Source of the DNA: Arachnopeziza araneosa | Lineage: Eukaryota; Ascomycota; Leotiomycetes; Helotiales; Arachnopezizaceae | DNA length: 64,000 nt | Assembly (NCBI GenBank): GCA_003988855.1 | Contig: QYAI01000024.1 | Coordinates: 496,001-560,000 of the forward strand | Reading direction: 5' to 3' | Shown: positions 25,101-34,730 of the stretch, one piece after another | How the letters are laid out: each line of letters begins with the position of its first letter | Numbering within the stretch: position 1 is the stretch's first letter | Translations under genes and position numbers: made by a program | Notes under the pieces: model-generated | Seen by the model: only the letters and a program-made list of their open reading frames with translations | Database searches by the model: none | Told to the model about the DNA's origin: nothing

Positions 25101-27052
25101 CAACTAAACACGCACTTGACCTCGCTAGAAGTCTATCAGCAGAATACTGGGAATACTCAAACCTGCAGTTGCGACAAATTCCAAACATTGGTCCTGTAGC
25201 TGTTCGAAAGCTCGTCAGCCAGAATATAAACACGGTTGCAAAGCTATCTGAAACGGAAACCGCTACTATCGAGCGTTACATGAGTAAGAATCCTCCATAT
25301 GGGAAAAGGTTAAAGGACACTCTGGCGAGCTTTCCCAGACTAAAGCTTAATGTGGAAATTGTTGGCAAAATTCCTTTTAAGCAAGGGAAGAAGCTGATAC
25401 TGCACGTTAAAGCCAAACTTGGATATTACAACGAGAAAATTCCGACCTGGCAAAACAAACGGCCATCAGTGATATTTATGGCCGAAACAAAGCATGATGG
25501 AACTTTGGTTCATTTCTGGCGCGGAAGTGTCACAAAATTGGACAAGGGAGGATGCGATCTCAACTTTACAGCCGAGTTGTCAAAGCCGGAAGAAGAAGTA
25601 AGATGCTGGATATCTTGCGAGGAGATTGTGGGAACTGTGAGATCTTTTGAACTTAAGCATGATATTCCAGCTTCTCAATTCCCGTTCCTACCCCCTACAG
25701 TCGAGGCCAAGAAACTGAACAACGATATTGAGAAGTCGACCAAGGTTGGGCACTCAGATGATGAGTATGGAGGCGACGACCTTCAAGATGACGAAATTTT
25801 GGCAGTTGTCAAGAACGTAGAGAACGATGATAACGACGAGAGCAAATATAGCTCGGATGATTTTATTGACATAGACGATGTCGACGCAAAATCAACTCCA
25901 ACAAAGATACAGAAAGTCAAGAATATGTCTGAGTATTTGGAGCCATTCCAGATGGCAAACGGCAAATGGGCCTGTTCGCATCATTGCCGTGATGGAGGTT
26001 TGCTCAAGAACGGACATAAATGCAAACATCAATGTTGTCGTGAGGGGTTAGACAAGCCACCTAAGACAAAGAAGAAGCATTCAACTTCTCTTGATCCTGC
26101 TTTAGCCAAGAAGCAGAGTGACAGTACGAGCACTGAAATTCAGGGAAAGAAGTTACAGAAAAGTGGCACCAAGATGAAAGATAGAAAGAGCAAGAGCTCT
26201 CATGCTGAAACCAAGGCACTCAGCTATACGTCTTTCCAGTCGGGTGGCCAGAGTAATTTTGAAAGAAACGTGGAGATTATCGACCTCGCCGAGCAACTCA
26301 GCCCCGTTCCATATGAAAAAATTGCTCCTCATGAGTATCGTAAACTACATAACCTTCATACCAGTGTGCAAAAAGGTAAAGATAAAGCAATCCGCCTTTC
26401 AAAGAAAACTCCAGAGTTTTCATATGAAACAGGGGTTAAGCCAGGACTTGAATTTCTTGAACAAAGTCAGGGTGGTTTTGAGGATTGTGATTTTGAGGAA
26501 TACGATGATGATGATGACGACGACGAATTCCCTCCAGCTTCAGCACTCATTGCCAACGACGAAGGGGCTCTTGAGAATGAAGATGTCCCGTTTGAGGCAG
26601 AATATATGGATTATGAGTTTCATGAGGAACCACAAGGCGTGCCTTTCCGTAACGACTCTCACCCTACTGATGATATGGTCGTTTATAACACTTTGGATCC
26701 AGTTGTTCGCAGGCAATCAAGCCCTACGCCGAGGGTTACCTCGAGCTTTGCTAATGGAATATTTGACTTTGATGCTTTCAGTGACAGAACGACATCAATG
26801 CACCACTCAGCGTTCATTCCAATGCCAATGCCTTTGAAGAGAACGCCATCTTCGAACCCAAAAATTGGTGAACCTACGAAAAGAGAGATTTCTCCGAGTC
26901 CAGAAATCTCCGAAGCAAAGCGCAGGCGGGTGACACAGGAAGAGACGGCAGCTGCAATAACTCTCCAGCAGCTCTCTTCCACGCCAGCATGGGTTAGTGA
27001 GTTTGAATCATCATTCATTAATGAGTTGAAGGACTGTGTTGAATTTGTTTGA
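22195..27052 (+). CDS. mer3: MER3/HFM1 meiotic DNA helicase
   Basis: Ski2-like 3'-5' DNA helicase of the ZMM group that stabilises recombination intermediates toward interfering crossovers. Exons 22195-22384, 22441-22824, 22880-24750 and 24794-27052, 1567 residues. A disordered head of ~250 residues precedes the helicase. Motif I PTGSGKT at 324-330, DEVH at 430-433, motif VI around QMLGRAGR at 658-665, then a winged helix, and a Sec63-type domain in exon 4 with a helix-hairpin-helix stretch (QIPNIGPVAVRKL). The tail of ~450 residues has acidic runs and a Cys/His cluster at 1209-1230 (CSHHC, then HKCKHQCC), fitting the putative zinc finger described for Mer3. The intron before exon 3 is needed because the frame shifts there. 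Same strand as HOP1, 7.2 kb downstream. Confidence 0.93.
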
Positions 27053-28128
27053 AAGAAGAGTGTGGTGATCATCAACCAATATCAGAAATATGTCGCGATT
27101 TGCTTTTGCTATCATGATTAGAGAGAGAAAGCTGTTTTGAGGATATATGTATCTTTGCTGGGAATATCATGAGAACACATAATCTAGCTTGTACTTTAAC
27201 TAGTCATAGCTATGGCAATGAACTACAACCAAGTACCAACGGTCCACTCTCCCATTTAAATAACACGCATCGCGTGTCTCCTCAGCCTAGCTCGTAAGGT
27301 TATCTGTCAGTCTCCAGAATAGACAGCTGCATGAAGTACCCTGTCTCTTTGTTCTAGCGAGATATTCAAAGGGACACCAGGCTCTTTTTTGGAATATCTG
27401 TCACTAGAAAACTGTGAATCAAGTACTACTTTCCGGAATGAAGTTGACCAATATAAATTTGGCGCTACAAGCTCTACAACCAATTTCGTGCAGTTTGTCC
27501 TATGATCATCCTCTGCCTAAAGGATAATATCGCAGCAGGATCGATTAAATGCACTCCCGAATCATTCTGAGATTAATTCTGGCCGAGGCCCTCCACACCT
27601 GTCGCTAATGATTGCAAATGCCAGCGTAATAACTAAACATATTGAGAGGATAAGCTCTGCGAGGCAGAATCACAAACAGACTTTATGCATCGTCGACCAA
27701 GAATTGAGGTGGCGGCAACATGTTCGGCCGGCTCTTGAACTTCTGACATGCATGGCAACCGAAGAGCCCAATCGGACTCTGATCCTCGAGGAGTCCCATG
27801 AGGCTGTGTTGTGGGATGTGGTGTCTTGGCCCGTGCCGCACACATCATCAGTACGAGAACCAACTCGACTTATCACACGCTAAGGTATCAAAAGTTTCTA
27901 GGTAGCCGGATTTCCTTGCTCCTGTTTGGCTAATATTTTCTTCCTCTAACTCGTTTGAGTATCTTCAGGAGGCATCAAAGTTGGTGGAGCAACCTGTTCA
28001 CTTGACTTCTCATATTGTAAACATTTGATACTTTATCAACTCGACATTCTTGCAAGAGAAGTTCATCCTCTATTATTGTTCCATACTGTTTGTCTTTACT
28101 TCACTCGTTGGCAGGCCGGATACGCAAC
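27053..28128. other. Intergenic, no gene found
   Basis: 1.08 kb. The 91-codon frame at 27608-27883 and its antisense partners show no domain. The last ~60 bp contain a possible leader intron acceptor (TTGGCAG at 28108-28114) just before the next ATG. Confidence 0.5.
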
Positions 28129-28947
28129 ATGTCCTCTCCTCAAGGAAGCGCTCGCTATCACCTCCTCATCCGACCCTCGGAAGACCTTGCTGGCGATGAA
28201 TCTCCCGTAGCCAGTCTCCTTCCAAAAGCCAGAAATGCTTTCCGTAAAGCCAAGACCTACACCTTCACGCTGAATCTGACTCTTGGCCTTCGCTTCCTCG
28301 CCAGCATCGTAGCTACTACGGCTTTCATCATCTTCGTCGTTGATGCCGCTCACATCCAGCGCAGGTGGTGGGATCGGTCGGAAAGCGGAGATTATATCGC
28401 AGCAGCTGTGTTCTTGGGCATGCTCATGGTGCACAACTTTCTGATGGTCATTCATCAACTTGTGGCCAGCAGTTTCAGAATCACCATTGAGTTCCGCAAT
28501 CAGGGCTGGAGCCCAATCCAAGAAGGCCGGAAGAAGCCAAAGGTTGGAATGATGCTTGACCTGGGCCTAGCTTTTTGTCTAGCACTATCATTGATCATTG
28601 GAAATGGAGTCGGCCGTCATCACTTCAGCCCAGGACGTGTTGTTGGAGTCGTTTTTGCTTATGTTACCGTGTAAGTGTTGTATCTTGAGCTCAGAAGTAA
28701 CGCTGATAGGTATCGCAGACTATTCCAAGCTTTCGTGGCCATTCCAGCTTTGGACGATAGGACTCTGACTCTGAAGCTTGAACCTAGATCAGCTGAAGAA
28801 GAAGTCATCCCCCCTAAAGGAGACATTAAGCTTCCAATTTCTGAAGCTGAGATCGATGATGTTACTCGTCATGGATCCCCAACCATGCATGGCGGACGGC
28901 CTTCAGACATTGATGGACCAAGACAGTCTGCTGAACAGATTGTGTAA
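28129..28947 (+). CDS. Four-span membrane protein, function unknown
   Basis: Exons 28129-28670 and 28719-28947, with a 48-nt intron (GTAAGT), 256 residues. The ATG chosen (MSSPQGSARYHLL) is the one after a likely leader-intron acceptor; an in-frame upstream ATG-like codon adds 13 doubtful residues. Four hydrophobic segments are visible: about 53-75, 88-112, 143-163 and 171-193, the last crossing the splice. The C-terminal ~60 residues are acidic and polar. Topology resembles MARVEL-like tetraspanning proteins, but no signature lets me assign it. Convergent with PEX11, 331 bp apart. Confidence 0.72.
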
Positions 28948-29278
28948 GACATCCATCTTTCATCAACTATTCTATCTCTAGATGCAGTATCAAGGGACTG
29001 GACTTGCGCTGCACTATAGTATGAAGCCCTAGAAAGTTGCGATACGAGAAGTAAACCAGTTCGACGATGATAGAAAGGAGCGGGCAAGTCTTATTGTTTG
29101 GTCATGATTCTCGAGTTTTTCGTCGTGATTTCGAGCGGCTGCTTTGGATCTTTACAGCGGTGGTGATTTTAACGGTTTCCTTGAAAATTGGTGGTAACAG
29201 TTGCTTTGACAGATCGGAAGAACCTTTTTGGAATATCAGAGATTTATCTCATCGTATATACCACTCCTTAGATGCAGA
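28948..29278. other. Intergenic between convergent genes
   Basis: 331 bp, shared 3' flanks of the four-span protein and PEX11. The short frame at 29067 runs antisense into PEX11 and is not supported. Confidence 0.55.
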
Positions 29279-30184
29279 TTACGTACCCATCTTTTCCCAA
29301 ATATCCACCATCGAAAGCAGCGTGCTCACCGTACTCGCCCATCCCACGACGATGAGTGAAGTAGGTATCCAGCCAGTGACATCGCCGGGAATGAACAGAT
29401 CAAAAGCATCCACCACCACTCGTCTCTTGATCCCTGCTCTATCATTTTTCTTCTTCCTAATCACCTCATCCGTCGTACTTACACTCTTACTACTACTTGT
29501 CACCTTTTCACCTTCTTGGCTCACAGCCACAACTGCCTCCCCCTCAAAAAGCACTAAACTGCCCCAAACAATCTCACAAACCAATGCATAAAACCAGAGT
29601 TTATTACCCTCAAGTAAACACGTTGCCGCCCATGGCGTCTGCCAGATTCTCATTGCGTCAAGCTACTCCATGTTTATCAGCACAAATCCTCCCACACCTC
29701 AATTTCCACCCCACTCCACAGAGCATAGGTAGCAAGGCAAGGAAAAAGCACTCACAATGGTCACACTTTCCAATCCCAAATAGGCACCCATAAAAGTCCA
29801 CCTCCCCACAAGTAAAGCTTCTCTCACACCAGCCCCATTCTCATCCAGATCCCTCAATACCTCGGCCGCCTTTGCAAAACAATCTAGGAAGCGGAAAAAC
29901 CGCAGATAGCGCCGACCAAGAGCAAAATTACGGCGTAGTTCCCACCAGGGCGCGGTGTCTACATTGGTGAAAGCAGATGCGGCAATGATCTGTGAGAGAG
30001 CTTGAAGTAGACGGAGAATTCTTTCGATGGCGCCTAGAGGTCGTTAGGAATAAGATGTCTCGTCAGAGGCAAGTTGTGAGTTGTACAATGCCATCACGTG
30101 ATTATGATGATCTGGATAAAAAAGGAAGAGGGATAAGGACGTACTGGCATCAGAAGTAAATCGGAGGAGTTGCTTGAATGTCAT
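29279..30184 (-). CDS. pex11: PEX11, peroxisomal membrane elongation/division factor
   Basis: Peroxin that inserts into and tubulates the peroxisomal membrane to promote division. Exons 30184-30145, 30033-29756 and 29662-29279, 233 residues, the normal size. N-terminus MTFKQLLRFTSDASAIERI, then the amphipathic helix region RRNFALGRRYLRFFRFLDC. Exon 3 starts LDAMRIWQTPW and holds GNKLWFYALVCEI and the hydrophobic C-terminal segment DLFIPGDVTGWIP…VVGWASTVSTLLSMVDIW. The first exon is only 40 nt; its acceptor (CCTCTAG) gives a split Ser codon and keeps the frame. The 3' exon alone would be missed as a full gene by a simple ORF view. Confidence 0.9.
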
Positions 30185-31820
30185 GATGGCTGGCGGGCTT
30201 CAAGGGCTGAGTATTGTTGAGATTAGGCTGTAGTGAGGATGTTTGGGTCAATGGGCGTGGTAAGGACTGATGAGATATGCTATGTCATGGTGAACTTTGG
30301 ATATTCGAATCTTCAGTATTGTCGCATCATAATTCTCGAATCCAGCCTTTTCGAAGAAGATAGGAAGTGTTGGTTAATCATACCCTTGTAGAGGTTGAAC
30401 GATGGTTTCCAGGGACAAGCTGTCTTTCGAGTAGAAATGGAGGTCTCGCTAAGGAGAAACTTACTGCGAATCGCTTACAGTAACGCCTCTTGAACTACAG
30501 TACTGTATCAACAGTCAAAGGAGGCTAATGTTCGCAGCAAATATAGCAGCTGAAGTTGGACGATAATAATACTTTTCTCGATCTCTAGAGTCCGAGATGA
30601 GCATCTGCTTAAAATCACTTATCTTGCTAAGCTGTCAATGATGCCATTCATCGCCAACTGAATAACCAATGATATTCCATTTCACCACTCAATTTTTGAG
30701 GCATACCTTTATTGCCTCGACTAGAACAATTGAGTCTTAAGATATCTGTAACTTTTTTTAAAAAAGATAAGAGTATATTCTTCCTCATCAACCATCACAA
30801 CAAATGGTAACAGCAGCTTTTGCCCAATTGCTACGGTATACAGTCTCAAAAACCATAACTAATTCCTGGCAACAATAACTTTGTAAAGGCGAAAACACGA
30901 ACGCCTAAACAGTTACCTGCTTCATTGCGTCTTAATTTCACAGTTTAGCGGAAGTATACTACTTCTTCATTCTGGTGGCTTGAGCTTAAGCCATAAGAAG
31001 AAGCCAACCTTCTATTAGACGCACAGGTCTAATGCCAATTGCGCCTTATTTAAAGTGTATAATCTGGAGCCACTTGTTCTTGGTTGAGATAGATGTAGCC
31101 TGAAAACAATAAAATGACTAACATAAAACTGGGGAAATAAGTTGAAGACTGAGTAGCGCGCATAAACAAGTGATGCCTCTCATCTTTCATGCTTGACAAG
31201 CTCCACATTAAGAGATCATCTCGACGTACTTGTTGTTACATCTACACGTTACTAGTGACATCACCCAAAAGAGTGCTACTTACAATCATAGAGCAACTCA
31301 CATATCTATAAAATTGGCAACTTCCAATCTCTTCCTTTCTTCTTGTTTCACTTGATAACAACATAGCAAAACCACCGGTAACCTCTTTCACCATCGGTGG
31401 GTTTTCAGCCTTTCATTCAAAATGCCACTAACCCTAGATGTGTCTAATATTGCATCATAGTTTCACACAGTATCTCCCTAAAGCTCAGATATTATGGCTT
31501 CATTTACAGTATTGTTCATCATTACGCAATAAAGTATTTAACACTCCCTCTCCAAATGAACTTCATACAGTAACGACATACTAGGCACTTGGTTACTCAT
31601 TCGTTTGCTGTTCCTAAGAAGTCCAATATCAAACCCCAATGGCAGTGGTGGATAGTAAGATGCTGAATGGGCGAAGAATTTCTCTCACTTACATAGTCTC
31701 ATTGCTCAAGCCAAAACTGGCTATAAATTTAAGGTGAACACAACGAAATTCTTAGCGTGAGTATTTTACTCAATAAATACAAGAGGCGTCTCCTATGAAC
31801 ACTCTACCCCGGTGACTAGT
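30185..31820. other. Intergenic, AT-rich, with a promoter-like element
   Basis: 1.6 kb upstream of PEX11 and downstream of NUO51. Markedly AT-rich, no frame over 60 codons. Around 31317-31460 there is a TATA-like site, CT-rich leader, hairpin and an ATG opening a 12-codon frame (listed separately). Confidence 0.6.
31317..31460 (+). promoter_or_regulatory. Promoter/leader-like segment with hairpin, no real ORF
   Basis: TATAAAA at 31317-31323 is followed by a CT-rich stretch, a hairpin (arm 31368-31377 pairs with 31395-31405, one bulged G at 31401, loop 17 nt) and an ATG at 31422 in AAAATGCC context. The frame from that ATG has only 12 codons. It looks like the front of a transcript unit whose body is missing or non-coding. 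Function is not known. Confidence 0.35.
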
Positions 31821-33497
31821 CTATTGTCCAGGTGCAACCAATTTCCCCTGTCTTGAAGTATCATGATCCCAACCACCAGCCAACGCCGCTCCTCCATTTT
31901 GTTCCGCATATGCGTGCATACGAGCCTCCAATTCTGGCCTGAAATGTCTGATAAGACCTTGAATTGGCCATGCGAACGCCTCACCGAGGGCTAATCGAAT
32001 TATTAGTAAATTATAGACGCTCCTCAAGAATTTGTAACTTACCGCAAATAGTATGACCCTCAACTTGTTTCGTCAACTCTTGCAGCATATCAATTTCTCT
32101 CACTCGTCCCTGCCCCTTCTCGAATCTCTTCATAATCTGTTCAGTCCACTTGCTACCTTCCCTGCAAGGTGTGCATTGACCGCAAGATTCGTGTCTATAA
32201 AAATGACTCAATCTTGAGATGGCACGAACGACATCTGTGCTCTTATCCATCACGATGACAGCAGCCGTACCAAGACCCGATTGGCTGTCTTTTAGCGCAT
32301 CAAAGTCCATCAGTTGTTCATCACAAACCGACTTGGGTAGAATGGGTGTTGATGACCCTCCCGGAATGATTGCCTTAAGATTGTCCCATCCTCCACGAAC
32401 GCCACCGCAATGCTTGTCAATAAGTTCTCGGAGTGGGATGCTCATCTCTTCTTCTACGGTGCAGGGATTGTTGACATGGCCAGAGATACAAAAAAGTTTC
32501 GTTCCGGCATTTCGTTCACGTCCAAAACCTGCAAACCATGAACCTCCTCTTCGGCAAATCGTAGGTGCAACCGCAATAGTTTCGACATTGGCAACCGTTG
32601 ATGGGCATCCGAAAAGACCAACTGCAGCGGGGAAGGGAGGTTTTAGACGAGGCTTTCCAGGCTTGCCTTCCAGTGATTCGATGAGTGAAGTTTCCTCTCC
32701 ACAGACATAGGCGCCCATTCCACGGTGGATGTACACGTCAAAATCGTAACCACTTCCACAAGCATTCTTTCCAATCAAACCGTCTTTGTAAGCCTCATTG
32801 ATCGCTTGTTGTACAACTGTTGCCTCGTGATAGAATTCGCCACGGATATAGATATATGCAGCCGTGCAATTCATAGCTCGGCCAGCAACCAGACAACCTT
32901 CAATCAACTTGTGGGGATCTTTCCGCATAATTTCTCGGTCCTTGCAGGTTCCGGGCTCTCCTTCATCAGCATTAACAACAAGATATCTTGGCTTGTCATC
33001 CTTATCCCAGTCCTTGAAGTTCATAAATGACTGCTGCGTATCAGTTCTAATCCGATATCCACTCATGTAATCAACATACCCATTTCATTCCAGAAGGAAA
33101 ACCAGCGCCACCTCTCCCCCGCAGGCCGGAAGCTTTGATTTCTGAGATAATCTGGATCAATTGTCAGCCCTGCCATATTTAATTCTTCTTGAAGCATCCG
33201 GCATACCCAGTCATGGCCTTTGAGCAGTATTTCCTTTGTCTTGTGCCAATCTCCATATTTCTTGGCACTCTGCAAGTCCGCGCCATGGTGCCCATATAAA
33301 TTCTGAAAGATACGATCCTGGTCTTTCAAGCCTCCATAAACCCTCTTTGGCGCTGGGGAGTCCTGAACTGTAGCAAGACCACGACTTTGTTGTGATGAGA
33401 CGGAGGAAGGGAATCTTGGGGCGGCGGTCGTTGATGGGAGCACGCGGGCGGAGATTGAGGAGACGGCCTTGGGAGAAGGCGCGTGTCGCGAAAGCAT
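31821..33497 (-). CDS. nuo51: NADH:ubiquinone oxidoreductase 51 kDa subunit (NDUFV1/NuoF)
   Basis: Complex I subunit that binds NADH, FMN and the N3 4Fe-4S cluster in the peripheral arm. Exons 33497-33207, 33151-33080, 33030-32043 and 31990-31821, 506 residues. N-terminus is a mitochondrial presequence (Ser/Arg-rich, ending near SRGLATV). Exon 2 (72 nt) encodes ISEIKASGLRGRGGAGFPSG, the glycine-rich nucleotide loop; it lies in another frame from its neighbours, so both flanking introns are needed. FMN-site region GAYVCGEETSLIESLEGKPG and iron-sulfur motif SCGQCTPC, with the fourth Cys in GHTIC at the last splice. C-terminus …GKLVAPGQ. Divergent from dynactin p27 across 422 bp. Confidence 0.95.
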
Positions 33498-33919
33498 TGC
33501 GAGAGGCGGTTGTGCTCAATTGAGCAGTAGGATTGTAGGGGACGACCTGCGTTGTGATTGAAGGTTGAGGTCTGTCGTCGGCGAACTTTCAATTCAAGTC
33601 ATCATAGATTGTGTGGGAGCTGATTCGTTGAGTGCTGCCGGAGCTGCTAGGGTGACCGATAAATATCAAAACGCAGCTCTACCTATCTACTTTGTCTCTC
33701 CATACGGGTTGGAACTTATATCATAACTGCTTTCGAGAAAAAGAGCTTTTCCAGTACTCTCTTGTGCAGATGCTGCCAGTCTAACTGCAGCTTCTCTGAA
33801 ATGTAGTGATGTAACTTTGCTACCCAATTAATTTTCTAGACTTACAATTCATTGACCCAGCTCCAGCTTCTTCTACCTCCTTCGTACAACATCCAACAAC
33901 GTCATCCCCCAATCTAAAA
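33498..33919. promoter_or_regulatory. Divergent promoter of NUO51 and dynactin p27
   Basis: 422 bp between the two starts. Short minus-strand frames (33211-33519, 33326-33592) overlap the NUO51 start in other frames and are shadows. I see no clear named binding site. Confidence 0.5.
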
Positions 33920-34530
33920 ATGTCAAGCAAACGCTCCTCCATGATACCAGCGGCTCCGAAGCCACCGGCATCTCTCTCGTCGTCCCTCATCATTGCAGAT
34001 CAAGCTTCCCTCACAGGCATCCACCTCATAACTCTGGGCTCCAACACGGTGATACACCCACGAACAAAGCTCAATTCGACATTCGCACCCGTTACTGTCG
34101 GCAATCATTGCATCATCAGCGAACGCAGTCAGATCGGGTTACAAAGTGATCCTTCAGATAAGGAAGCCACTGGTGTGGTCATAGAAAATGGTGTGGTAAT
34201 TGAGGTGGGAGCTATGATTGAAGCATCCAAGATTGGAGAGGGAACGGTGATTGAAGCAAATGCAAGAATTGGAAAAGGTGCTATCGTCGGACGGGTAAGA
34301 ATACCCATTTCTGCTCATAGTGTTATCACTAATTCAAATAGCACTGCAAAATCGGTGCCATGTGTGAGGTAGCTAATGGCGAGGTTATTCCAGAATTCAC
34401 AGTGATATATGGGCATGGAGTACGGCGCATAGACAGTAGTGGAGTTGAAGATCTCAAGATGAAGATGGTGGCTAAGCAAGTCGAGGTGTTGAGAAAGCTA
34501 ATACCAAGTAACATAGCAAAATTTCAATGA
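33920..34530 (+). CDS. Dynactin p27 subunit (DCTN6-like)
   Basis: Pointed-end subunit of dynactin, the dynein activator used for long-range transport and nuclear migration. Exons 33920-34294 and 34342-34530, 187 residues. The core is a left-handed beta-helix of hexapeptide repeats, visible as runs like TVIHPRTKLNST, VTVGNHCIISERSQIG, GVVIENGVVIEVGAMIEASKIG and GTVIEANARIGKGAIVG, continuing after the splice as HCKIGAMCEVANGEVIP. It ends in a helix LKMKMVAKQVEVLRKLIP…AKFQ, as in other p27 proteins. N-terminal ~20 residues are a Ser/Pro-rich extension. Tail-to-tail with MLP1, 200 bp apart. Confidence 0.88.
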
Positions 34531-34730
34531 ATTCACTAATAAACATTTGAATATTAGCCTTTCTCGAGCTTAGAGTTGTTGCTATTGTGTGCATTGAAAT
34601 AGCCACCACTGCTCCTGCTTATTTTACAATATGCTATGCTCTTCATAACACCTTCAAACGCCTCTGTTTTCAACATATGAAAACCATCCATGCAATAGCG
34701 AATATGATACAAGCGAAATTTTCCGATCCG

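Noticed and set aside
27608..27883. 91-codon plus frame between MER3 and the four-span gene
   Set aside because: No recognisable content and antisense frames of similar length overlap it.
34508..34557. Possible 50-nt intron across the dynactin p27 stop codon
   Set aside because: Good branch and acceptor but weak GTAACA donor; splicing would replace the family-like end IPSNIAKFQ by an unlikely hydrophobic tail running into MLP1.
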